Shown one piece after another: positions 8,738 through 17,267 of a stretch of DNA of 64,000 nt (the stretch's first letter is position 1; every line of letters starts with the position of its first letter). Both the position numbers and the translations under genes were made by a program. The stretch is taken from contig CAKZRQ010000012.1 in NCBI GenBank assembly GCA_937146645.1, forward strand, positions 454,398 to 518,397, written 5' to 3'. Under the pieces are notes generated by a model. The model saw nothing but the letters and a program-made list of their open reading frames with translations, was not told where the DNA came from and did no database searches. The DNA comes from an uncultured Cyclobacteriaceae bacterium (GTDB lineage Bacteria > Bacteroidota > Bacteroidia > Cytophagales > Cyclobacteriaceae).

Positions 8738-8833
8738 TTAGTTTCTGGCTAATTGATACACAGCTCCGATTCGTTGTCGATTACGAAAGTAAAAGTAAAA
8801 AAAGGTAAAATATAGAGCCGTAAAGATTAACAT
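8738..8833 (-). CDS. Phe/Tyr-rich leader peptide of the aromatic operon
   Basis: This 31-codon reading frame begins with ATG at 8833 and ends with TAA at 8740-8738, upstream of the terminator. Codons 8-16 read YFTFFYFYF: eight of nine are aromatic. In total there are six Phe and four Tyr codons. This is the structure expected of an attenuation leader, where a ribosome short of charged tRNA-Phe or tRNA-Tyr stalls in the run. The last Phe codon and the next codons form half of a small hairpin (8787-8783 with 8774-8770), and codons 21-23 contain the antiterminator segment. The ATG is only 4 bases after the -7 element, so the message is nearly leaderless. Known parallels are pheL and the trp leaders of enterobacteria. 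Confidence 0.85.
   Translation of the reverse strand: MLIFTALYFTFFYFYFRNRQRIGAVYQLARN
8766..8773 (-). promoter_or_regulatory. Antiterminator segment of the attenuator
   Basis: CGAATCGG (8773 to 8766 on the minus strand) is an exact complement of CCGATTCG in the ascending arm of the terminator (8718-8711). Pairing them would destroy the terminator. The same segment can instead join a competing upstream hairpin, TTCGT with ACGAA (8787-8783 with 8774-8770). A ribosome stalled on the Phe/Tyr run would cover the upstream half and free this segment. Confidence 0.75.
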
Positions 8834-8837
8834 GCTT

Positions 8838-8868
8838 CAAATGTATATGGAGGATATTTAAAAACAAA
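8838..8868 (-). promoter_or_regulatory. Promoter of the aromatic-operon leader
   Basis: On the minus strand a TTTG at 8868-8865 and TACATTTG at 8845-8838 are separated by 19 bases, matching the Bacteroidota -33/-7 consensus (TTTG and TAnnTTTG) in both sequence and spacing. Transcription should start within a few bases of the leader ATG at 8833. Confidence 0.75.
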
Positions 8869-9060
8869 ATCAAGAATTAGAGTGGTTCTTTGCCATTTTT
8901 GAAATGATTTAACGCTTTCCTTATTTTTTTCTAAATGGATAAAATTTCCATCGATCAAACAGAATAATATTTCGACTTTATTTCAATTGACGTAATAAAG
9001 ATTTGATCTGTAAAGAAAGAAATTTTTCTAATTCCGAGAGAATAAAATCTATCCAAAGGA
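8846..9060. other. Gap between the second DAHP synthase and the attenuator
   Basis: Together with the leader this is part of a 374-base gene-free stretch (8687-9060). Beyond the -33 element at 8868-8865, the part up to 9060 is AT-rich. I see no clear terminator for the gene ending at 9061, no further small frame with a start and aromatic codons, and no repeat. Confidence 0.5.
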
Positions 9061-10155
9061 TTAATCTTGACTTTCTTTCGGGTTTTGATCCAAAATCTCG
9101 GTCTGCTTTTTTATGGATTCTTGATGGATAAGTCCAAACATTTCTTCGATCATTGAGGGGCTCAGTTTTAATTCATTGGCCCAAGCAGGCCGGGTCTCAA
9201 GAATGTGTTTCCACCGGTCCATATCCAATACTGCCACATTGTTCAGTTTTTTGAAGTCCCCGATTTTTTCTACCAAAGCCATCCGTCTGTGGATGGCTTC
9301 CAGAAGGTCATGATCCGCCTGATCTATCTGAGCCCTGATTTCATCCAGTTTATGTTGTTTTCCTTCTTCCTCAAAATGTACTTTTCTGGTTTGAAGACTT
9401 CGGATCATTAGACCTAAAGACTGAGGTGTCAATTGCTGAGCGGCATCCGACCATGCCTCGTCTGGATGGATGTGCGATTCGATCATTAACCCATCGAAGT
9501 TTAGGTCTAAGGCCTTTTGAGAGACAATTGGTACCAAGCTTCTTTTCCCTGAGATATGACTGGGGTCGCAAATCATAGGAATTTCTGGGAGGGCAGATCT
9601 GAAATCAATTGGAATCTGCCAATTCGGAGAATTCCGATATTTCTTTTCTCTAAAATTGCTAAATCCTCGATGGATTGCCGCGGTTTCAGTGATTCCTGCT
9701 GCTTGGATTCTCTCGAATGCACCCAGCCATAGACTTAAATCTGGATTCACCGGATTCTTAATTAATACTGGAATGTTGACTCCTTTAAGACTATCAGCTA
9801 TTTCCTGAACGGTGAAAGGATTCACAGAGGACCTGGCACCGATCCATAGAATATCAATTCCAGACTTGAGAGCCTCTTCCACATGCTGGGCGGAAGCCAC
9901 TTCAATGGCAAATTCAATATCAAACTTCTTCTTGACTTCGGCTATCCATGGAAGTGCAATTGCCCCCACACCTTCGAAGCTTCCGGGTCGGGTTCGAGGT
10001 TTCCAAACTCCACCGCGAAAAACTCTGATTCCTTCTTTGTAAAGGACTTTTACTGTTTGGAAAAGCTGATCAGGGGTTTCTACACTGCAGGGTCCAGAAA
10101 TTATAAAAGGCTTGATAATTCCTTCTTTTTTGTGAGAAAATAGTTCTTCTATCAT
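9061..10155 (-). CDS. Second bifunctional DAHP synthase / chorismate mutase
   Basis: A paralogue of the gene at 7577-8686 with the same two-domain layout: a KDO8PS-like DAHP synthase (FIISGPCSVETPDQL, WKPRTRPGSFEGVG, ILWIGARSSVNPF, ICDPSHISGKRS) and an AroQ-type mutase (LDEIRAQIDQADHDLLEAI, LDMDRWKHILETR, HQESIKKQ). The start at 10155 is preferred over 10185 because a -7 element lies between them. The two copies differ throughout, so this is an old duplication. There is no Phe/Tyr leader or attenuator upstream. The copies may therefore answer to different end products, for example Phe/Tyr for one and Trp, chorismate or folate/menaquinone demand for the other; this is inference. Confidence 0.9.
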   Translation of the reverse strand: MIEELFSHKKEGIIKPFIISGPCSVETPDQLFQTVKVLYKEGIRVFRGGVWKPRTRPGSFEGVGAIALPWIAEVKKKFDIEFAIEVASAQHVEEALKSGIDILWIGARSSVNPFTVQEIADSLKGVNIPVLIKNPVNPDLSLWLGAFERIQAAGITETAAIHRGFSNFREKKYRNSPNWQIPIDFRSALPEIPMICDPSHISGKRSLVPIVSQKALDLNFDGLMIESHIHPDEAWSDAAQQLTPQSLGLMIRSLQTRKVHFEEEGKQHKLDEIRAQIDQADHDLLEAIHRRMALVEKIGDFKKLNNVAVLDMDRWKHILETRPAWANELKLSPSMIEEMFGLIHQESIKKQTEILDQNPKESQD

Positions 10156-10169
10156 TGGGTGATTTCTAC

Positions 10170-10177
10170 CAAAGTTA
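10170..10177 (-). promoter_or_regulatory. Candidate -7 element of the second DAHP synthase gene
   Basis: TAACTTTG on the minus strand (10177-10170) matches TAnnTTTG and lies 14 bases before the ATG at 10155. A good -33 element was not found. Its position argues for the shorter start. Confidence 0.45.
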
Positions 10178-10273
10178 ACGGCCAAATCAGTATATGATTT
10201 AGGGTATTAATTCAGAGACTTTTTTGAGCTCGCAATATTCATAACAATTCAAAACCTGAAGAGGTTTTTTTGA

Positions 10274-10281
10274 TATCTTTG
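10274..10281 (+). promoter_or_regulatory. Candidate -7 element of the proline dehydrogenase gene
   Basis: TATCTTTG matches TAnnTTTG and lies 18 bases before the ATG at 10300. It overlaps an upstream in-frame start at 10270, which therefore cannot be the true one if this promoter is used. No clear -33 is seen. Confidence 0.45.
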
Positions 10282-10299
10282 CACCTTTATTTGGAAGCG

Positions 10300-11481
10300 A
10301 TGGCTGTAAAACCCCAAATCTCTTTTGACAATCTTGAAATTGCTTTTGCCTCAAAATCTGACTCAGAGCTAAGGCGAGTTCATCTTGTTTTTTCCTTACT
10401 GAATAACAAGTTTATTTCAGATCTGGGAATTGCCTTAACCAACCTCTCTTTCAAAATTGGTTTGCCTGTCAAAGGCATTATGAAGGCTACAATGTTTGGT
10501 CATTTTTGCGGTGGAGAAACTATTGCTGAAAGCATTAAGGCCTCGAAGAAACTCGCCGATTTTGGAATTGAATCCATTTTGGATTTATCTGTGGAAGGGA
10601 AAGGAGATGAGAAGAGCTTTGACGAAACCACGGAGGAAATCTATCAGACCATGGTCGAGTCTGCAAAAACCGATTATATGCCTTTTGGGGTCTTCAAAGT
10701 GACTGGGCTTGGTGATTATCATTTGATGATCAAGGTGCAGAACGGTGAGGCTTTGGATACCGATGAACAGGCTGCTTTTGATAGGATGAGGGCTCGAGTG
10801 GATAAGCTTTGCAAAGCTGCACATGATTTAGGCTTAAAAATCCTTGTCGATGCAGAAGAATCCTGGTTCCAGAATGTGATTGATGATTTGGCCTATGAGG
10901 CCATGGAAAAATACAATCAGGAGCGATGTGTGGTCTACAATACATTCCAAATGTACAGACATGATTCGCTTGAGCGACTAAAGAAAGCCCATGAAGTTTC
11001 CAGAGAAAAGGGATACTATTTTGGGGCAAAGCCGGTACGAGGTGCTTACATGGAAAAGGAGCGGGAAAGAGCTGAAGAGTTAGGCTATACGGACCCAATC
11101 CAACCTAATAAAGCGGCTACCGACAGGGATTATGATTTGGCGTTGGAATATGCAATGGCTAATAATATTTATCTCGTGTCTGGTTCCCATAACGAGAACA
11201 GCAATTATCATTTAACAGAGCTCATGGAGGAGTATGAGATTGATCCGAATTCGGATCGAGTTTTTTTCTCCCAGCTTTATGGAATGAGCGATAACATTTC
11301 TTATAACCTCGCTGATGCGGGGTATAGGGTGGTGAAGTATGTTCCCTACGGACCTGTGGAAAAAGTGATGCCTTATCTAACCAGAAGGGCTTCTGAAAAT
11401 TCTAGCATTGCAGGGCAAAGCAGCAGGGAATTCCAATTAATAAAGAATGAGATAGCTCGACGTAAGTCGGCCTCGAAATAA
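10300..11481 (+). CDS. Proline dehydrogenase
   Basis: Oxidises proline to pyrroline-5-carboxylate with FAD, the first step of proline breakdown. The 393-residue protein begins [21 protein letters not shown], the usual Bacteroidota N-terminus. It contains the barrel segments [37 protein letters not shown] and [20 protein letters not shown], including the late arginine pair (TRRASEN) that binds the proline carboxylate. It is a stand-alone dehydrogenase, not the fused PutA. The partner P5C dehydrogenase is not in the window. The next gene, lysS, follows on the same strand after 41 bases. Confidence 0.93.
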   Translation: MAVKPQISFDNLEIAFASKSDSELRRVHLVFSLLNNKFISDLGIALTNLSFKIGLPVKGIMKATMFGHFCGGETIAESIKASKKLADFGIESILDLSVEGKGDEKSFDETTEEIYQTMVESAKTDYMPFGVFKVTGLGDYHLMIKVQNGEALDTDEQAAFDRMRARVDKLCKAAHDLGLKILVDAEESWFQNVIDDLAYEAMEKYNQERCVVYNTFQMYRHDSLERLKKAHEVSREKGYYFGAKPVRGAYMEKERERAEELGYTDPIQPNKAATDRDYDLALEYAMANNIYLVSGSHNENSNYHLTELMEEYEIDPNSDRVFFSQLYGMSDNISYNLADAGYRVVKYVPYGPVEKVMPYLTRRASENSSIAGQSSREFQLIKNEIARRKSASK

Positions 11482-11522
11482 TTCAGATCAATTCACAAAC
11501 ACAACAAAGACTAAATCGAAGA

Positions 11523-13229
11523 ATGCAAAATCTGAGTGAACAGGAAATAGAAAGAAGAAAAGATCGGGAAGAGCTGATGAAAATTGGGGTGAACCCATAT
11601 CCACCGGAGGCATATCCCATCAATGTCACCGCGGCCGATATTCATAGAAACTATGAGAATCGAAAGAATGACTATAAAAATATTTCCATTGCTGGTCGCC
11701 TGATGAGTCGCAGAATCATGGGTTCTGCTTCCTTTGCGGAGATTCAGGATTCTACCGGAAGACTTCAGATTTATGTTCGTCGAGATGATATTTGCGAGGG
11801 CGAGGATAAGACTTTATACAACTCGGTTTTCAAGAAGCTCTTGGGTATCGGTGATTTCATTGGTATTAAGGGGTACATTTTTACTACTCAAACAGGTGAG
11901 ATTTCCCTACATGTTACTGAGCTGAAAGTGTTGGGTAAATCGGTGAAACCACTTCCAATTGTCAAAAGAGACGAAGAAGGAAATGTATACGATGGATTTA
12001 CCGATCCTGAACTGAGATATCGGCAGAGATATGTGGATTTAACGGTTAATCCAGATTATAAAAAGACTTTCATAACGCGTTCCAAGATCATCTCTCAAAT
12101 GAGAAGATATTTTGATGATCATGGCTGGCTGGAAGTGGAAACCCCAATTCTTCAGGCTGTTCACGGTGGGGCAGCAGCTCGTCCTTTCGAGACGCATCAC
12201 AATACTCTGGACATGCCTTTGTTTCTCAGAATCGCAAATGAGCTTTATCTCAAAAGATTGATCGTTGGTGGTTTTGATGGGGTTTATGAGTTTGGAAAGA
12301 TGTTCCGAAATGAGGGCATGGATCGAACTCATAATCCAGAGTTTACATCCATGGAAATCTACATTGCCTATAAGGACTACATCTGGATGATGGAGATGGT
12401 AGAGGAACTTATCGAGCAAGTCACTGAAAAAATCCATGGCAAGACTCAGGTAAAGGTAGGAAAGAATGAAATCAACTTTGCGGCGCCATATAGAAGGCTG
12501 ACCATGTATGATTCGATCAAAGAATATGCAGGAATCGATGTCTCCAAGATGGGAGAGGCTGAACTCAGGGAAGTTTGTGCGGACATGGGGATCGAAGTGG
12601 ATGACACCATGGGCAAAGGCAAACTGATTGATGAGATCTTTGGCGAGAAGGTTGAGGCACATCTTATTCAACCTACTTACATCACCGATTATCCTATAGA
12701 AATGACTCCGCTTGCTAAGAAGCACAGAAGTGTGGAAGGGCTAGTGGAGAGATTTGAGCTTTTCGTGAATGGAAAAGAAATCGCTAATGCTTATACGGAG
12801 CTTAATGATCCAATCGATCAACGAGAGCGATTTGAAGATCAGTTGAAGCTTGCGGAGCGAGGGGATGACGAGGCTATGGCCATGGATGAGGACTTTCTTC
12901 GTGCTTTAGAATATGGTATGCCTCCAACATCAGGACTAGGAATCGGGATCGATAGGCTAACTATGCTGATGACGGATAATACTACTATTCAGGAAGTGCT
13001 TTTCTTCCCACAGATGCGACCTGAGAAGAAAGTGGTAGAAATGACTGATGATGAAAAATCAGTTTTTGAAAAGCTTAAAGGAAACTCCCCGATGAATCTT
13101 TTAGACCTGAAAACTGATTCGGGTTTGAGTAACAAAAAGTGGGATACCTCCATCAAGGGATTGAGAGGAAAGGGAGTTATTGAGGTCAAGAAAGAAGATG
13201 ACATACTCATCATTTCTTTGACAGATTAA
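11523..13229 (+). CDS. lysS: Lysyl-tRNA synthetase, class II, with C-terminal extension
   Basis: Charges tRNA-Lys. An N-terminal OB-fold anticodon-binding domain (about residues 50-150) precedes the class II catalytic core. Motif 1 is in [18 protein letters not shown], motif 2 is [14 protein letters not shown] (arginine at residue 262) and motif 3 is [13 protein letters not shown] (about 473-485). At 568 residues it is some 60 longer than the E. coli enzyme. The additional C-terminal part (about 505-568, [20 protein letters not shown] then [15 protein letters not shown]) looks like a small winged-helix-like domain that recurs in Bacteroidota enzymes; its role is unknown. Confidence 0.96.
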   Translation: MQNLSEQEIERRKDREELMKIGVNPYPPEAYPINVTAADIHRNYENRKNDYKNISIAGRLMSRRIMGSASFAEIQDSTGRLQIYVRRDDICEGEDKTLYNSVFKKLLGIGDFIGIKGYIFTTQTGEISLHVTELKVLGKSVKPLPIVKRDEEGNVYDGFTDPELRYRQRYVDLTVNPDYKKTFITRSKIISQMRRYFDDHGWLEVETPILQAVHGGAAARPFETHHNTLDMPLFLRIANELYLKRLIVGGFDGVYEFGKMFRNEGMDRTHNPEFTSMEIYIAYKDYIWMMEMVEELIEQVTEKIHGKTQVKVGKNEINFAAPYRRLTMYDSIKEYAGIDVSKMGEAELREVCADMGIEVDDTMGKGKLIDEIFGEKVEAHLIQPTYITDYPIEMTPLAKKHRSVEGLVERFELFVNGKEIANAYTELNDPIDQRERFEDQLKLAERGDDEAMAMDEDFLRALEYGMPPTSGLGIGIDRLTMLMTDNTTIQEVLFFPQMRPEKKVVEMTDDEKSVFEKLKGNSPMNLLDLKTDSGLSNKKWDTSIKGLRGKGVIEVKKEDDILIISLTD

Positions 13230-13258
13230 GAAATAGAAAGAATTACCCAGCAAGCAAT

Positions 13259-14473
13259 ATGAATTTAAGACTGAACTCCGAATACGGAACTTTACGTGCT
13301 GTGCTAATGCATAGGCCTGGCAAAGAAATAGATCGCCTGACGCCATACAACAAGGAGTTTTTGCTCTTTGAAGACGTACCTTATTTGGAGGCTCTTCAAG
13401 TAGAGCATGATGCTTTTTCTAATTTGATTAAGGAGTCTACGGGCGCCAAAGTTTACCAGCTTCGGGAGCTGCTGATTAGGGTTCTTTACGACAGGAACCT
13501 TCTATTCAAACTAATGAGTGATGCTCTTGAAAAATCAGGATTAACTCATTTAGCTGAAATCATATTGGAAAGGTATTCTACGGCAGAGTGTGCAGGACTT
13601 CTGACTGGAGGGGTGAAAATTCATGAGCTTAAAAGAAAGATCCCAAATCTTGATGCAGGTGAATTAATGGATGCGGCATTCGCGATCACTCCTTGTCCAA
13701 ATCTCTATTTCCAAAGAGATCCAATGGCTTTGACCCCGGGTGGAATCATTTTTTCAAGTATGAAAATGGAGGGAAGACAGCGCGAGGCTGATCTATTGAG
13801 AACTATCTTCCAAAACCATCCGGACTTCAAGGATAATGTTCATGAGGTATTTTCCCCAGCGGGAATGAAAAATGCACCATGTATTGAGGGTGGAGATGTG
13901 ATTGTATTGTCTCATGATGCGATCGCTATCGGTAATTCACAGAGAACGGATTCCAAGGCTATTTATGAAGTTGCGAAGTCGCTAATTGCCCAAGGAGAAG
14001 TGAAACGGGTTTATGAAGTTCACCTTCCGGAAAAGCGAAATTTCATGCATTTGGATACTGTTTTCACCGTTTTGGATGAAAATCTCATGCTGACTTATCC
14101 TGATGCCATGCATGCTGTTTTACAAACCTCTTTGTACACTTTTAAGGATGAAAAGGATGGGAAGGCGAACATCCAAAGGGAGGTCTTAAATGAGTCTCTT
14201 CTTTCTGTAATGGAAAGGGAAATACCTCATCTGGAAATTCTTCAAACTGCTGATGGAAACCCAGATTACTCCATGAGAGAGCAGTGGTTTGATGGAGCCA
14301 ATGTATTTGCCATAGGGCCTAGAAGAGTAATTTCTTACAATAGAAATCTTCATACCAATCGAGCACTCAGGGATCTTGGAGTGGAAGTGCTGGAAATTCC
14401 TTCTTCTGAACTTTCCAGAGGTCTTGGAGGTCCAAGATGTATGACAATGCCACTAAGCAGGGCAAGGGTATAA
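13259..14473 (+). CDS. arcA: Arginine deiminase
   Basis: Hydrolyses arginine to citrulline and ammonia. The 404-residue protein has all the family landmarks: the N-terminal GTLRAVLMHRPGKEI, FQRDPMA, CIEGGDV, the catalytic histidine region FMHLDTVFTVLD, and the nucleophile C394 in LGGPRCMTMPL. Ornithine carbamoyltransferase and carbamate kinase, the usual arc partners that yield ATP, are not next to it, so it may act alone in arginine use or ammonia release. It lies 29 bases after lysS and 2 bases from the stop of the convergent lptD. No arginine-responsive operator is recognisable. Confidence 0.93.
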   Translation: MNLRLNSEYGTLRAVLMHRPGKEIDRLTPYNKEFLLFEDVPYLEALQVEHDAFSNLIKESTGAKVYQLRELLIRVLYDRNLLFKLMSDALEKSGLTHLAEIILERYSTAECAGLLTGGVKIHELKRKIPNLDAGELMDAAFAITPCPNLYFQRDPMALTPGGIIFSSMKMEGRQREADLLRTIFQNHPDFKDNVHEVFSPAGMKNAPCIEGGDVIVLSHDAIAIGNSQRTDSKAIYEVAKSLIAQGEVKRVYEVHLPEKRNFMHLDTVFTVLDENLMLTYPDAMHAVLQTSLYTFKDEKDGKANIQREVLNESLLSVMEREIPHLEILQTADGNPDYSMREQWFDGANVFAIGPRRVISYNRNLHTNRALRDLGVEVLEIPSSELSRGLGGPRCMTMPLSRARV

Positions 14474-14475
14474 GC

Positions 14476-17208
14476 TTAAAGATCGAAGAAGGATCGTCTT
14501 CTGGACACTTTTAAATCCTGAAGGATGCTGGACTTGACCCGAATGTCAATATTATAGGAGGTGAATCTTCCGAAAGGAACCCAATTCACATTCATTTGCC
14601 AGCAGTGGAGATCTCTCGCGATCCCAATCATGGATTGCGTGATTTCTTGAGCTTGTATATCGAAACCAGTGTTGAAGTTAATCTTCCACTTTTCTGAAAT
14701 GGAGACATCTCCGCTCAGGTTTATGGCCTGGGTAACGTTAGTTGTACCATTTACATTTTTTCTGTAGGCCAGATTATATCCGGCATTCAGATTCCAGGGT
14801 ATATTCCAGTCTATGTATTGGCTGGGATCAGAAACAATTCGATTTATTTCCGTTTCAACAAATTCATTCATTACACCTCCGTTTTGCAGGAAATTATCAG
14901 TGACTTGATCTCTTACTTCTCCTGGAGTTGCAGCGCTATTTGGATTGAATGAAATATTCATATTCATCGATGCACTTCGGATAGTTCCGAGACCTTGTCC
15001 ATTTTTCCAGGCGAAGGAGTTGATTCTACGGGTAGTTACCTGCTCGCCATTCACAAAATCGGCAGTGGCATATGGGTCTATGTTTGTGGACATGGCCACT
15101 GAAAGCTTCCTGTTAAAAAAGCTTGTTCTAGCGCTGATGTTGAATGGGGCTAGCTGGAATGAGTCCGCTGCAAAATTATAGCTCGTATTGAAGTTCAAGG
15201 TTTCCAAAAGCGGAATCTTCTTTGTTTCAGTTTCGGCAGTGTCGGACTTATTACGAATTTTCGCTTCTACCACACTTCGAATATTGATACTCATGGCTCT
15301 CGATTCCCCGAGTGGAGCTCCACCAAAAATAAAGCCTTGGTGTCTTGAGAAAAGCTGGGTATTCCCCTCGTTATCAATTTGAACTTCCTGGTAATACCCA
15401 AATGATGGATCAGAAAAATCAGGAGTAAAATTGAACCCAATGGAAGGCTGAATGTGCTGTCGAATGGTCTGCACTTTTCCATCACCCTTAAAGTTAAAGA
15501 ATCCGTAAATGTTTGTATTCAGATTGAAGGAACTGTTGAAAAATGCAACACGATTAAACCTGTCTTCAATAATTCTATCAACTCTTTCTTGCGAAGGGTT
15601 GTAGTAATAGTTGATTCGTTTGTTATACCAAAGCTCAGAGTAGTTTGCTGAAGCTGTACCTGTAAAATGCTTGAATAGTCTAAAATTGGAGCTAACAGGG
15701 ATAGTGTGTCTAGCTCCATTTCTGGCATTTTCAAAAAGTAGACCGAGATTTGCCAGGGTAAATGGAATGATTTCCGGATCACCCGCGTCTTGAATCAAAT
15801 CGCTTGAGACTCCAAACTCCTGCTGAACACGGTTAGTAATGGTGTTTTGTAAGTTGAAATTATAGGCCAGGTTGAGTGTTTTGAGGGGCTCGAAGCTTAC
15901 ATTTTTGAATGGACTTTGCCGGTTCATGTTCAAGGCGATTGTAGGCAAGTCAATTCTAACTTCACCCGTTTGAACACTTTGTGAGTGCCTCAAATTCGCT
16001 GACATGGAGAAAGGAGTATTCGCAAAAGTTTTTGAATAACTGATGTTCGAATTAAAGTCCGAAGTCACGTTATTCTGAAAGTTATTCTGGCTTATGATAT
16101 TATTGAAATAACTCGTTGTACCGGCATTGACCGTTGCGGAAAATCTGGAATTTCCTCTCGACTCAGGAGTATGTCTCCAGGCTATTTTGAAAGTGTTATA
16201 ATCTACAGGATTGAGTTCGGTCTCCGGAGATTTAAATTTTTGAAAATCGATATCGAATCCGCCACTGAAGCGATATCTTTTTTTGTAAACAGATTGGGAT
16301 CTTACTCCCCAACCACCATTCGAATAGATATCTCCTGTGACTCTTGCGTGGATATAATCATTGATAGCAAAGTAATATCCCATATTTCTCAGGAAGAGTC
16401 CACGGACCTGTTCGTTACCGTAGCTCGGGAAGATAATTCCAGAGGCCTTTTCTTCAGGAGTATTGGGTAAAATTCCAAAAGGAAGTCCAAGGGGTGTTGG
16501 TATTCCATTGAAATACATATTGAAGGGGCCGGTTACAACTTGCCCATTCGATACAGACTTGATTTTATTTGATGAGATATGCCAATGTGGTGTAGTGAGT
16601 TTACAGGTAGTGTAATATCCATGACTTAGGTACACATCCCCTGCACTGGTCTTTTTGATGGTCTCACCTCTTAAGATTCCATCCTGTTGTTCGGTAACAA
16701 CATCCTTGATGATCGCTTTTTGAGTTTGGAAATTATATCGCATTTCCTTTCGAATCTCATATACTGTTTCGCCTTCCTTGAAAAAGGGGTTGCCAGTGAC
16801 ATTGCCAAGACTATCGGTTACACCGGATGCAAAAACCTCATTTGTGGTCATGTCAATGATGATTCTTTCAGCATCAAGTCGCATGTCCCCGTATTCAAAC
16901 CATGCCTCTTTGTAGAGGTAGACTTTGTTATTTACAAAGTCAGAAACAATACTATCCTCAGCGAAATACACAATGTCCGTCAAAATTGGACTTGTGGGCA
17001 TAATATTTGCAACTGAATCAACTGATAAAGTATCAGCTGGAATGTTCAGCGTATCACTCGGAAATTGAGGGAGACTTGAATTCTCTAATGTGTCGGGAGG
17101 GACCAGAACTCTTTCTTTAGGCGGATTCACAGATTCCTGTGAAACCACATTTGCGGAGAACAGAAATACTGCAAGAAAGGATAAAAGAAAGAATTTAGAA
17201 CTCTGCAC
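14476..17208 (-). CDS. lptD: LPS assembly outer-membrane protein LptD
   Basis: Inserts lipopolysaccharide into the outer leaflet of the outer membrane. It starts at GTG (17208) with a signal peptide (FFLLSFLAVFLFSANVVSQ). An OstA/LptA-like beta-jellyroll follows (about residues 75-200: VYLYKEAWFEYGDMRLDAER and KEGETVYEIRKEM). A long barrel fills the rest, with the conserved GPFNMYFNGIPTPLGLPFG and FPSYGNE entrance region and many alternating beta strands to the C-terminus. At 910 residues it is larger than E. coli LptD, as is usual in Bacteroidota. The paired cysteines of the E. coli protein are not evident. It is divergent from an amidase gene, another envelope function. Confidence 0.9.
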   Translation of the reverse strand: MQSSKFFLLSFLAVFLFSANVVSQESVNPPKERVLVPPDTLENSSLPQFPSDTLNIPADTLSVDSVANIMPTSPILTDIVYFAEDSIVSDFVNNKVYLYKEAWFEYGDMRLDAERIIIDMTTNEVFASGVTDSLGNVTGNPFFKEGETVYEIRKEMRYNFQTQKAIIKDVVTEQQDGILRGETIKKTSAGDVYLSHGYYTTCKLTTPHWHISSNKIKSVSNGQVVTGPFNMYFNGIPTPLGLPFGILPNTPEEKASGIIFPSYGNEQVRGLFLRNMGYYFAINDYIHARVTGDIYSNGGWGVRSQSVYKKRYRFSGGFDIDFQKFKSPETELNPVDYNTFKIAWRHTPESRGNSRFSATVNAGTTSYFNNIISQNNFQNNVTSDFNSNISYSKTFANTPFSMSANLRHSQSVQTGEVRIDLPTIALNMNRQSPFKNVSFEPLKTLNLAYNFNLQNTITNRVQQEFGVSSDLIQDAGDPEIIPFTLANLGLLFENARNGARHTIPVSSNFRLFKHFTGTASANYSELWYNKRINYYYNPSQERVDRIIEDRFNRVAFFNSSFNLNTNIYGFFNFKGDGKVQTIRQHIQPSIGFNFTPDFSDPSFGYYQEVQIDNEGNTQLFSRHQGFIFGGAPLGESRAMSINIRSVVEAKIRNKSDTAETETKKIPLLETLNFNTSYNFAADSFQLAPFNISARTSFFNRKLSVAMSTNIDPYATADFVNGEQVTTRRINSFAWKNGQGLGTIRSASMNMNISFNPNSAATPGEVRDQVTDNFLQNGGVMNEFVETEINRIVSDPSQYIDWNIPWNLNAGYNLAYRKNVNGTTNVTQAINLSGDVSISEKWKINFNTGFDIQAQEITQSMIGIARDLHCWQMNVNWVPFGRFTSYNIDIRVKSSILQDLKVSRRRSFFDL

Positions 17209-17267
17209 TTGGCTGCGCTTTATTCAAATTAGGTGAAAGATCGTGTAAAGTTAATTGTATTGACCTG

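Noticed and set aside
9061..10185. Start of the second DAHP synthase at 10185
   Set aside because: A consensus -7 element (10177-10170) lies downstream of that ATG, so the transcript would not include it; the ATG at 10155 is preferred.
10156..10260. A second attenuator before the second DAHP synthase
   Set aside because: The only short frame there (ATG near 10241 on the minus strand) is Ser/Lys-rich, with no aromatic run, and no terminator hairpin lies before the gene.
12039..12725. A 228-codon open frame on the minus strand
   Set aside because: It lies wholly within lysS on the opposite strand, has no family motif, and the lysS frame is fully supported by class II motifs. It is a shadow of a long gene.
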